Assembly (NCBI RefSeq): GCF_004122165.1
Contig: NZ_SBKO01000001.1
Span: 682,001 to 746,000 of the forward strand
Reading direction: 5' to 3'
Source of the DNA: Flavobacterium amnicola
GTDB lineage: Bacteria > Bacteroidota > Bacteroidia > Flavobacteriales > Flavobacteriaceae
DNA length: 64,000 nt
In this document: piece by piece, positions 7,287-13,855 of the stretch
Position numbering within the stretch: position 1 is the stretch's first letter
Layout: every line of letters starts with the position of its first letter
Program-made: the position numbers and the translations under genes
The notes under the pieces: generated by a model
Databases searched by the model: none
What the model saw: only the letters and a program-made list of their open reading frames with translations
Told to the model about the DNA's origin: nothing

Positions 7287-7817
7287 ATGAAAAAATTATT
7301 ATTCGGCTTAATTGCTATCATTGGAGTTACATTTACAAGTAATGCTCAAATTAAAACTAAAGATGATGCAAGACTAGCATCTGCCAAAACATTTGTGTCT
7401 TTCAAAAAACAACTGACTGAAGCTTATTTAAAATCAACAGATTATTCTAGTTTTGAGAAAAACTTATGTGGTAATTGGAATAATACAAAAGAAGGAAAGT
7501 ACTTATTAAATGAAGTTTATACTTATTTTAAAAACAAAACTTCTGATGAAAAAATTATTGCTTCATATGACGGTATTGGAATGGCAAAAGCGTTACAATT
7601 TCAACAAGATATTTATACTAAAAACCCAAAATCAGATGGCTCAGAATTATTTGGCGGTCCTAGTGATAATTCAACAACTAGTTCCAATCCAACTTCAAAG
7701 GTTGCATATCCTTGCAGATGGTATCAATTAAGTTGTCATCTAAATCAAATTTTTGGTGCAGAAATGGGGGGCATTTTATTAAATTATGGGATCTGTACAC
7801 TTTTAGGAACTTGTTAA
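7287..7817 (+). CDS. Secreted protein of unknown function with Cys-rich hydrophobic C-terminus
   Basis: 176 residues with a clear signal peptide (1-20, cleavage after TSNA). The middle is charged and helical, followed by a Gly/Ser/Asn linker (about 118-138). The C-terminus, about residues 141-176, has the Cys residues 143, 150, 170 and 176 around a hydrophobic stretch with GAEMGGILLNYG, so two disulphides are likely once exported. I recognise no family. It shares promoter and operator architecture with the 51-aa peptide gene, implying co-expression, and ends at a strong terminator, so it is probably transcribed alone with occasional read-through. A peptide toxin or surface factor is possible, but nothing in the sequence proves it. 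Confidence 0.75.
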   Translation: MKKLLFGLIAIIGVTFTSNAQIKTKDDARLASAKTFVSFKKQLTEAYLKSTDYSSFEKNLCGNWNNTKEGKYLLNEVYTYFKNKTSDEKIIASYDGIGMAKALQFQQDIYTKNPKSDGSELFGGPSDNSTTSSNPTSKVAYPCRWYQLSCHLNQIFGAEMGGILLNYGICTLLGTC

Positions 7818-7824
7818 TATAGAC

Positions 7825-7852
7825 AAAGAGCCTAATTAAATTAGGCTCTTTT
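7825..7852 (+). terminator. Intrinsic terminator
   Basis: A 12-bp perfect stem, 7825-7836 with 7840-7851 (AAAGAGCCTAAT), 3-base loop, with a short T-run. It lies directly after the stop codon at 7817. It separates the secreted-protein gene from the lipoprotein gene. Confidence 0.85.
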
Positions 7853-7869
7853 ACTTAAATTTTTTAAAA

Positions 7870-8637
7870 ATGAGAAAAACTGTTATTTTAATTACATCTA
7901 TGTTTTTGTTTACTTCTTGCAAATCTTATTTGTTAAATGAATTTTTCGAGCAAAATGGTATTTATCAAAAAAATGTCAAGACTGAAAAACTTATCGGGAA
8001 TAATGAAATTGTTTTTGTACCTATTCACCATTTAGGTACCCATTCATTTTACAATGATGTAAAAAATAAAGTTGATTCTTTAAAAAATTTAGATTATAAA
8101 ATTTTCTACGAAATGGTACTTACAGAACATGCTAAAAGTAGTGATACAACCAAACAAAAAATTATTGACACTACTATGATGTTAAAATTTAGAAAATCAT
8201 TTGGTTTAAAAGGTTTATCAAAATCTGGAGCTAGTAATTATAAGGAATTTTTTGAAGGAAGGGGGCTAAAATTAAAAAAAATCTTAATTCCTCAACCAAA
8301 ATTAAGCGCTCTTGGGTTAAAAGGTAGTCAATGTGAAAATGTTGATGCTACAACGGAGGAGTTAATTAAAGCCTATGAACTTAAATATGGAAAGATAATT
8401 CTTGAAGAGTATGATTTGAAGACGAATTTATTTGATGCTTACGATAGAAATAAATGCAAATATAAAATAGACAAAAAAATCTTTGAAGAATTTATTGTTA
8501 ATTATAGAAACAATATTGTATTATCTAAAATTAAGCAAAACAAAAGTTTAAAAATTGCTATTGTTTATGGAAAAAATCATTTCATTGGAATAAAAGATCA
8601 GTTACAAAAAATTGGTTACAAAATGATTGAAAATTAA
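7870..8637 (+). CDS. TraB/GumN (TIKI)-like lipoprotein
   Basis: 255 residues with a lipoprotein signal MRKTVILITSMFLFTSC (lipobox TSC, lipidated Cys17), so membrane-anchored. Two segments point to the TraB/GumN/TIKI fold: an early strand-turn VFVPIHHLGTHSFYNDVKNK with a YE pair 20-odd residues later (KIFYEMV), and a late VYGKNHFIGIKDQLQKIGYK. The two His motifs correspond to the metal-site residues of TIKI-type metalloproteases. The assignment is by motif only and moderately certain. It begins 18 bases after the terminator of the preceding secreted protein, with no evident promoter of its own, so read-through is the likely source of transcript. Such a lipoprotein could protect or process its secreted neighbour; this is speculation. 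Confidence 0.65.
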   Translation: MRKTVILITSMFLFTSCKSYLLNEFFEQNGIYQKNVKTEKLIGNNEIVFVPIHHLGTHSFYNDVKNKVDSLKNLDYKIFYEMVLTEHAKSSDTTKQKIIDTTMMLKFRKSFGLKGLSKSGASNYKEFFEGRGLKLKKILIPQPKLSALGLKGSQCENVDATTEELIKAYELKYGKIILEEYDLKTNLFDAYDRNKCKYKIDKKIFEEFIVNYRNNIVLSKIKQNKSLKIAIVYGKNHFIGIKDQLQKIGYKMIEN

Positions 8638-8729
8638 CTTCCGAAAACATCTGCGAAATGCAAGACTTGCTGAATAAAACAAAAGACTGGAACGCATTAA
8701 ACTTAGAAACTATTCCGGTAATAAAATAA
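8638..8729 (+). pseudogene. C-terminal gene remnant (about 30 codons)
   Basis: Directly after the lipoprotein stop, an open frame reads SENICEMQDLLNKTKDWN and then ALNLETIPVIK before TAA at 8727. It has a protein-like composition but no proper beginning (ATG only at 8658, giving 23 codons). It looks like the tail of a deleted gene fused behind the lipoprotein gene, or less likely a tiny gene. Confidence 0.35.
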
Positions 8730-8740
8730 ATCAAAAAAAG

Positions 8741-9184
8741 ATGATAAAAATAATGATGTCAATAGCACTCTTACTATTGTCGGAGGCTTCTTTTGCCCAA
8801 ACTCAAGCAAAGATTTTACCGGTTGATATTCGCGGGGTAAGCTGTCAAGGCGGTAGTGGTTTGTGTTCCGCAATGTCGAATTTCAACAAAGAAAATACCA
8901 ACAGTATTTATGTTGTTAAGGAATCATTGAACACAATATTCTTGGTAATTGATGCGAGTCAACTCACAATAGAAGAACAAAAGAATTGTTTCGGAAAAGA
9001 GTATTCTAAAATGATTTCAAACAATGCTCTTCAGTTTACTCAAGATGGAGATTTTGTTTTTGACGAAAAAACACTCCTTTATTTGGGTCTTGATCCCAAA
9101 TATACTTCAATTAAAAAAGGAAGTTATACATGTGAAATTAGTAAAGATAAAATTCAAGTTAAAATGACTCTTTGGGAGAAATAA
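8741..9184 (+). CDS. Small secreted protein of unknown function
   Basis: 147 residues; signal peptide MIKIMMSIALLLLSEASFAQ with cleavage after FAQ. The mature part begins with VDIRGVSCQGGSGLCSAMS and contains four Cys in all, followed by alternating strand-like segments and a late KKGSYTCEISKDKIQVKMTLWE. I recognise no family. The next gene starts 10 bases after its stop, so the two form an operon. It follows the gene remnant at 8638-8729 and belongs to the AT-rich accessory block. Periplasmic or surface location is inferred from the signal peptide only. Confidence 0.7.
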   Translation: MIKIMMSIALLLLSEASFAQTQAKILPVDIRGVSCQGGSGLCSAMSNFNKENTNSIYVVKESLNTIFLVIDASQLTIEEQKNCFGKEYSKMISNNALQFTQDGDFVFDEKTLLYLGLDPKYTSIKKGSYTCEISKDKIQVKMTLWEK

Positions 9185-9194
9185 AATTTACAAA

Positions 9195-10340
9195 ATGGAA
9201 AAAGTAAAATACATATTCGGAATTTTAATATTGTTCTTTTTTCAAGACGTTTTTTCAAATACAACGCTATTTTCTGAAAATGATCCCAATAAGATTGTGG
9301 AAGAAATGATAATTGAAATTAATCGAATTCAAAAAAACTACAATACCGAATATGGCATTTTGCATGACAAATTATTGGAAATAAACAAAAAAATAAGTTC
9401 CGAAATTACAACGGATCAAAAAGTAGATTTTATTATTAAAAAAGATTTTATTAAATCTGAAATTGAAAATCTAAAAGTCAATACCAATACTGATATTAGT
9501 AAAATACGCTATATCAAAGGACTGCAAATTATAAAGATTTTGTATGAAAAAGTACTTAGTCTTGACCATCATTTTGCATCAGTGCGGACATTTACAGAAA
9601 TTAATAAAATTTCAAATCCAAACCAGTATCCTGAATTTGAAAAAATAAAAGAACTGATTACAAAAAAGAAAGATAAAAAAACAGGTTTTGATATCAGCTC
9701 GATTTTAGGTTCTAACCCATATATTTCTGTAATCAGCACCTTTACTAATTTGTTGGTTTCTGGTCTTAGCAAAGAAGAAAAAGATGTAGAACTTCAAAAA
9801 ATTGATTGCCTTTTAGATTTCACTATGAGGATGCAAAATGACTTGAACACCATTTATTTTGAAACCGCCTTTTTACAATCCTCCAATCAAACTATCAAAA
9901 ATAATCTAGAAGTTTTATTTAAGGAATATACAAAGCCTATTGGTTATTCTTTGGGTCTAGAGGAATGTCGGAATGAGGATGATTGGGATGCTGTTAGCAA
10001 CAAATTAAGTGCTTACATCGAAGGAATGAAAAAGAGTCCACCACAAAAGCAATTGAAACTTCAAATCGATATCGAATTTCCGATAGACCGACTTATTCAA
10101 TTTGTCACACAATACAATGATTTCATCAATGAAGGGGGTAAGTTTTATCAAAAATTCAATACTATTTTAAATAGTTACGAAAATCAAAAACAATGTGAAA
10201 CAAAATTACCGATTGAATACAAAAAAATGAAGGAAGATATCGCTGTAGCCGTTGAAAAATTTAATGTTGCCTACAAACCCGTGGAAATAAACGGTAGTAA
10301 AATGAAAGAAATATTATACGGAATTAACGAATTTGATTAA
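9195..10340 (+). CDS. Secreted helical protein of unknown function
   Basis: 381 residues with an N-terminal hydrophobic segment (FGILILFFFQDVFS) that reads as a signal peptide or anchor. The rest is rich in Lys, Glu, Ile and Asn with heptad-like patterns (about 30-110), suggesting long helices or a coiled coil. A more hydrophobic patch, SSILGSNPYISVISTFTNLL, lies at about 170-190. There is no catalytic motif and I recognise no family. It is translationally close (10 bases) to the small secreted protein at 8741, so both probably act together outside the cytoplasm. Confidence 0.7.
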   Translation: MEKVKYIFGILILFFFQDVFSNTTLFSENDPNKIVEEMIIEINRIQKNYNTEYGILHDKLLEINKKISSEITTDQKVDFIIKKDFIKSEIENLKVNTNTDISKIRYIKGLQIIKILYEKVLSLDHHFASVRTFTEINKISNPNQYPEFEKIKELITKKKDKKTGFDISSILGSNPYISVISTFTNLLVSGLSKEEKDVELQKIDCLLDFTMRMQNDLNTIYFETAFLQSSNQTIKNNLEVLFKEYTKPIGYSLGLEECRNEDDWDAVSNKLSAYIEGMKKSPPQKQLKLQIDIEFPIDRLIQFVTQYNDFINEGGKFYQKFNTILNSYENQKQCETKLPIEYKKMKEDIAVAVEKFNVAYKPVEINGSKMKEILYGINEFD

Positions 10341-10554
10341 AAAACCATCAGCAATTACACGCCATACAGAATTTGAATTTATGACCCTTTTTTAAAGATG
10401 CAACTATAAACGAAGTATAGTAAACGCCATAATAATTACGAACGCCAAAAGAATGTTTGTAGTGGCACTTTAAAAAAACGCTGATGGGATAAGGAGCAGG
10501 TAATGGGGCAATTGAAGTGTTTTTCAGTTGTCTCAACACCCTCCTGATCAACTT

Positions 10555-11421
10555 TTAATTCGTTAACAACAATTGAATTGCGGGTTCAAACACTCTGGTT
10601 TTTACCACGTTGCCCTCGGCATCTTTCTTGCTTTCTTTGGTCCATTTGCCGCCTAAAAAAGTGTAGGTATGAGAGCCTTCTACGAAGCTGTAAAAAGGCA
10701 AGGGATAATAGGTGCGTTGTATTTTTGTTTTATTGGGTTGGTTCGTAGGCACTGTTTTTTCCAATTTGTTTTTTTCGATGAACAAGCGTTCGATCGCTAC
10801 AAAAAGTCCTTCCTTTGGAAAAACGACATTCAAACTGGTGAGGTCAAACCATGTTCTGCGGGAGCCTTTTTTGACCGAAACGATGTAATCTTTCTTGAGT
10901 AATTCTTCGCCTGGTAAACCGTCGCTATTCTTGCTGTAAAAATGAATTTTCACCGACGCTTCTTCTAGGGCATTTTCGGTAAAAATCGACACTTTTTTGA
11001 TGTATTGGGTTCTCTTGTAATTGGGTTGGTAAGGGAAATATTTGGCGTCGAATTTGGGTCCGTTTTCAAAGGCTTGGTGAATGGAATTTTCAGGATGTCC
11101 GATTTGTACTTTTTTGGTTTCCTTTTTATTCAAAACCAATATTTCACCCAATTCATAGGTCGTGGGAAGCAATTGCACCAGGCTTACGTTGGTCGATTGT
11201 AGTTTCTTTTTTTCAAAACCCAGAGAGGAAAAAAGCAATGTTTTTTCTTCGGTTATTTGTAAGGTGAAATGACCATCAATATCGGAAGTCGTGCTCACAT
11301 TTTCGCCTTCCACCCAAATATTAACATACGGAATGGGTTGCTTGTTTTCGTCAATCACTTTCCCTTTTACTTGTGCAAAAAGAGAAATCGAAAATAGTAT
11401 AAATATAAAAGTGTATTTCAT
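10555..11421 (-). CDS. CarboxypepD_reg-like domain protein, exported
   Basis: 288 residues with a signal peptide (MKYTFIFILFSISLFAQ). Residues about 17-85 form the carboxypeptidase-regulatory-like beta-sandwich that opens many Bacteroidota outer-membrane proteins: VKGKVIDENKQPIPYVNIWVEG, TTSDIDGHFTL and LLFSSLGFEKK. The remainder, including the segment EEASVKIHFYSKNSDGLPGEEL, resembles a domain found in conserved Flavobacteriia exported proteins of unknown role. There is no TonB barrel, so this is not a SusC-type receptor. It is the gene after GH3 on the same strand, separated by a short repeat at 11436-11463. Confidence 0.75.
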   Translation of the reverse strand: MKYTFIFILFSISLFAQVKGKVIDENKQPIPYVNIWVEGENVSTTSDIDGHFTLQITEEKTLLFSSLGFEKKKLQSTNVSLVQLLPTTYELGEILVLNKKETKKVQIGHPENSIHQAFENGPKFDAKYFPYQPNYKRTQYIKKVSIFTENALEEASVKIHFYSKNSDGLPGEELLKKDYIVSVKKGSRRTWFDLTSLNVVFPKEGLFVAIERLFIEKNKLEKTVPTNQPNKTKIQRTYYPLPFYSFVEGSHTYTFLGGKWTKESKKDAEGNVVKTRVFEPAIQLLLTN

Positions 11422-11435
11422 TTAAATAGTTTTAT

Positions 11436-11463
11436 GTGACTTCTCGACTGCGCTCGAAGTGAC
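11436..11463. repeat. Short interspersed palindrome between GH3 and the exported protein gene
   Basis: GTGACTTCTCGA, CTGCGC, TCGAAGTGAC: an imperfect inverted repeat of the TTCTCGACTGCGCTCGAAGT type. I recall this as a widely dispersed intergenic element in Flavobacterium genomes. It may act as a weak terminator or RNA-stability element. Confidence 0.55.
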
Positions 11464-11472
11464 AAATTTTGA

Positions 11473-12954
11473 TTAATTAAAAAAATCGGCTATTTTTCTA
11501 TCGTTGGCCAGTCGTGGCAATTTGTTTTGTCCGCCCAATTTTCCAATCGATTGCATGTACTCTTGAAATCCGTTTTTGGCTACTTTCGTAATCACAATGG
11601 TTCGCAGCACATTTCCCACGATTAAATCGTCATAATACACATTTTGCTTACGCATGGCTTGGTCAATTTTTAGGGCAAATTCCTCTAGGTTTTCAGGCTC
11701 ATTTTCAAATTCGATGAACCATTCGTGGTAAGGTAAGCCGTTCGCTGGGTTAATTTGTGGCGCCACCGTAAACTCATTGACACGAACCGAAGTGCCTTCC
11801 ATTGCTTCTTGTAGAGCACTTTCCACTTCTTTCCCAATCACATGTTCACCAAAAGCGGAAATGTAGTGTTTGATACGTCCCGAAACGATCACACGATAGG
11901 GTTGTAAGGAAGTAAATTGTACCGTATCGCCAATATTATAGGCCCAAAGTCCGGCGTTGGTGGAAATGATCAACACATAATTGACGCCTAATTCGACTTC
12001 ACCAATGGTATGTCTTTTGGGATTTTCGGTAAAAAATTCGTCGGCTTTTATAAATTCGTAGAAAATGCCCGAATTCAATAACAACAACATTCCTTTTTCG
12101 GTTTGGGAATCTTGGTAGGCAAAAAATCCTTCAGAAGCGGGAAACAATTCGATAGCATCGACGCGTCGTCCAATTAAGTTTTCGAATTTGGCGCGATACG
12201 GTTCGTAATTCACTCCGCCATAAATAAACAAGTTGAAGTTTTTGAACAATTCTCCTACTGGTTTTTGGGCTTTGTTTTGTAGTTTTTCGAAATACATTTG
12301 CACCCACGACGGAATTCCGGAAATCACCGACATGTTTTCATTATAAGTTTCTTCTACAATCGCATTGACTTTGGTTTCCCAGTCTTCAATGCAATTGGTT
12401 TCCCAACTTGGCAAGCGGTTTTTTTGCAAATAATTCGGAACAAAATGCGCTACAATTCCAGATAGACGCCCGAGTTTGATGCCGTTTTTTTCTTCTAAAA
12501 TCGGACTCCCTTGTAAGAAAATCATTTTACCATCTACGAAGTCCGCTTTCCCTGTTTCATGCACATAGCTCAAAATGGCATTTCGTGCCGCTTCAATATG
12601 ATAGGGCATCGATTCTTTGGTTAGTGGAATATATTTGGCACCCGAAGTGGTTCCCGATGTTTTGGCAAAATAAAGGGGTTTTCCTTTCCAAAGTATGTTT
12701 TCTTCCCCAGCAACTACCTTGTCTACATAAGGACGTAAGGCTTCATAATCACGGACTGGAACTTGCTTCGCAAATTCTTCAAAAGTGCTAATCGTCCCAA
12801 ACTGATGATCTTTTCCAAATTGTGTCTGTTGCGCTTCCGTCAATAAATTTTGAAACACTTTTTGCTGGGTAGCTACAGGATTATTGGCCCATTTTTGGGT
12901 CTTCTGATGGATGATGTTAGCGAAAATTTTGGCGCCAAGAGATTTAATCGACAT
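11473..12954 (-). CDS. GH3 auxin-responsive promoter family protein (acyl-adenylating)
   Basis: A 493-residue protein of the bacterial GH3 family, related to plant acyl-acid amido synthetases and the ANL adenylating enzymes. Recognisable blocks are the ATP-binding loop FAKTSGTTSGAKYIPLT, NLFIYGGVNYEPYR, LFPASEGFFAYQD, the second nucleotide motif LWAYNIGDTVQFTSL, and VSGRIKHYISAFGEHVIGKEVE. Length is normal for the family. The natural substrate in Bacteroidota is unknown to me. The start codon overlaps the stop of the upstream membrane-protein gene by one base, so both are co-translated. Confidence 0.9.
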   Translation of the reverse strand: MSIKSLGAKIFANIIHQKTQKWANNPVATQQKVFQNLLTEAQQTQFGKDHQFGTISTFEEFAKQVPVRDYEALRPYVDKVVAGEENILWKGKPLYFAKTSGTTSGAKYIPLTKESMPYHIEAARNAILSYVHETGKADFVDGKMIFLQGSPILEEKNGIKLGRLSGIVAHFVPNYLQKNRLPSWETNCIEDWETKVNAIVEETYNENMSVISGIPSWVQMYFEKLQNKAQKPVGELFKNFNLFIYGGVNYEPYRAKFENLIGRRVDAIELFPASEGFFAYQDSQTEKGMLLLLNSGIFYEFIKADEFFTENPKRHTIGEVELGVNYVLIISTNAGLWAYNIGDTVQFTSLQPYRVIVSGRIKHYISAFGEHVIGKEVESALQEAMEGTSVRVNEFTVAPQINPANGLPYHEWFIEFENEPENLEEFALKIDQAMRKQNVYYDDLIVGNVLRTIVITKVAKNGFQEYMQSIGKLGGQNKLPRLANDRKIADFFN

Positions 12955-13433
12955 TATTTACTATTCTTTTTAGCTTCTTGTTGCACTTGTTTGCGGAGTT
13001 CTATTTCTTCTTCACTAGCTTTCATTTCGTATTCGGAAGGATCGACATAATCGGAAGCCAAAATAGAATCTTTGTTGACTTTGGCGTATTCTAAATCGCC
13101 CGTCAGTACTTTTTTAACCGATTCGATATAGGCTTCGTTCTTTTTTAATTCGAACGCTAAGGAATCCGATTTTAGTCCTAACATCAAGGCGTTTTCTTTT
13201 AATTCGGTGGAAGAATATCCTGGAATGTATTCGCGCAAGGGCGTAAAAGCAATAATATAAGTAGTCACCGAAACTAGAAATATGGCCCCAATAGTTCCTA
13301 AAATAAACACATTAAGAATACTTAGTTTTAAAGAAAACTGCTCTTCGAAAGTCTCTTCGTTTAAAATAATTAAGCGTCGTGATTCTTTTATTTTATCAAT
13401 AAATACTTTTCTTCTCAATCTTTTTAAGGTCAT
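12954..13433 (-). CDS. Single-pass membrane protein with coiled-coil stalk
   Basis: 159 residues. A basic N-terminus (MTLKRLRRKVFIDKIKESRR) is followed by LIILNEETFEEQFSLKLSIL and one transmembrane helix (about 40-66, VFILGTIGAIFLVSVTTYIIAF). Then come PLREYIPGYSSTELKE and a charged helical C-terminus rich in Lys and Glu. This N-terminal arrangement is what I recall in front of M23 peptidase domains in Flavobacteriia, but here no peptidase domain follows. It may be a natural short form with a structural or regulatory role at the cell envelope. It is coupled to the GH3 gene by a one-base overlap and is divergent from tatA. Confidence 0.7.
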   Translation of the reverse strand: MTLKRLRRKVFIDKIKESRRLIILNEETFEEQFSLKLSILNVFILGTIGAIFLVSVTTYIIAFTPLREYIPGYSSTELKENALMLGLKSDSLAFELKKNEAYIESVKKVLTGDLEYAKVNKDSILASDYVDPSEYEMKASEEEIELRKQVQQEAKKNSK

Positions 13434-13507
13434 AAATACGATTCTTTACCACAAATATAACAAATTGAAAAGTTGTAAGTTGCAATGCAATAATAATTCG
13501 TTAAAAT

Positions 13508-13552
13508 TTGAGCATGTGCATATTTGTTTAGTATATTTGCTCTATAATTTTG
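13508..13552 (+). promoter_or_regulatory. Two overlapping promoters for tatA
   Basis: TTG (13508-13510), N21, TATATTTG (13532-13539), and TTG (13524-13526), N18, TAATTTTG (13545-13552). Both fit the Bacteroidota pattern and point to the tatA start at 13578. The tatA leader would be only about 20-35 bases. Confidence 0.6.
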
Positions 13553-13577
13553 ATGCGAAAGCAATATTTTAATCATT

Positions 13578-13748
13578 ATGGGAAGATTTGGTACAACTGA
13601 AATAATTGTAATTCTAGTCGTTGTTTTATTACTTTTTGGTGGTAAAAAAATACCAGAATTAATGAAGGGTCTTGGAAGCGGTTTAAACGAGTTTAAAAAA
13701 GCATCTAAAGGCGAAGATACTACTAAAAAAGACGAGACTAAAGAGTAA
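13578..13748 (+). CDS. tatA: Sec-independent twin-arginine translocase subunit TatA
   Basis: 56 residues: [20 protein letters not shown], then [22 protein letters not shown] and a charged tail. The single N-terminal transmembrane helix, the Phe-Gly hinge and the amphipathic helix with KIPEL are diagnostic of TatA/E. It forms the oligomeric pore for export of folded proteins with a twin-arginine signal. No tatB or tatC is nearby; tatC must lie elsewhere. The gene has its own promoter and terminator and so is monocistronic. Confidence 0.93.
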   Translation: MGRFGTTEIIVILVVVLLLFGGKKIPELMKGLGSGLNEFKKASKGEDTTKKDETKE

Positions 13749-13770
13749 TTTTCTTTAGATAAGGTACAGA

Positions 13771-13810
13771 AAACCCCAAGTTCCATTACTGGATTTTGGG
13801 GTTTCTTTTT
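13771..13810 (+). terminator. Intrinsic terminator of tatA (possibly bidirectional with tex)
   Basis: AAACCCCAA (13771-13779) pairs with TTGGGGTTT (13796-13804), followed by CTTTTTT. tex ends on the opposite strand at 13856, so the hairpin could serve both genes. Confidence 0.8.
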
Positions 13811-13855
13811 TATTAGAAAAGGTGGTTTCGAGAGCCTCAACCACCGTATAGGACT

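Noticed and set aside
8741..10340. Possible toxin-immunity or contact-dependent system in the two secreted genes
   Set aside because: Neither protein shows a toxin domain, immunity signature or delivery motif; only signal peptides and operon linkage are visible.
10348..10551. 67-codon minus-strand frame (TTG start) ending in FCMACNC, 3 bases after the exported-protein stop
   Set aside because: Composition is odd, no start other than TTG, no recognisable family. CCATCAGC/GCTGATGG (10345-10352/10480-10487) is an inverted repeat too far apart to be convincing. Could be a small gene but not supportable.
13430..13840. 136-codon minus-strand frame over tatA
   Set aside because: Antisense to tatA and its terminator; tatA on the plus strand is unmistakable.
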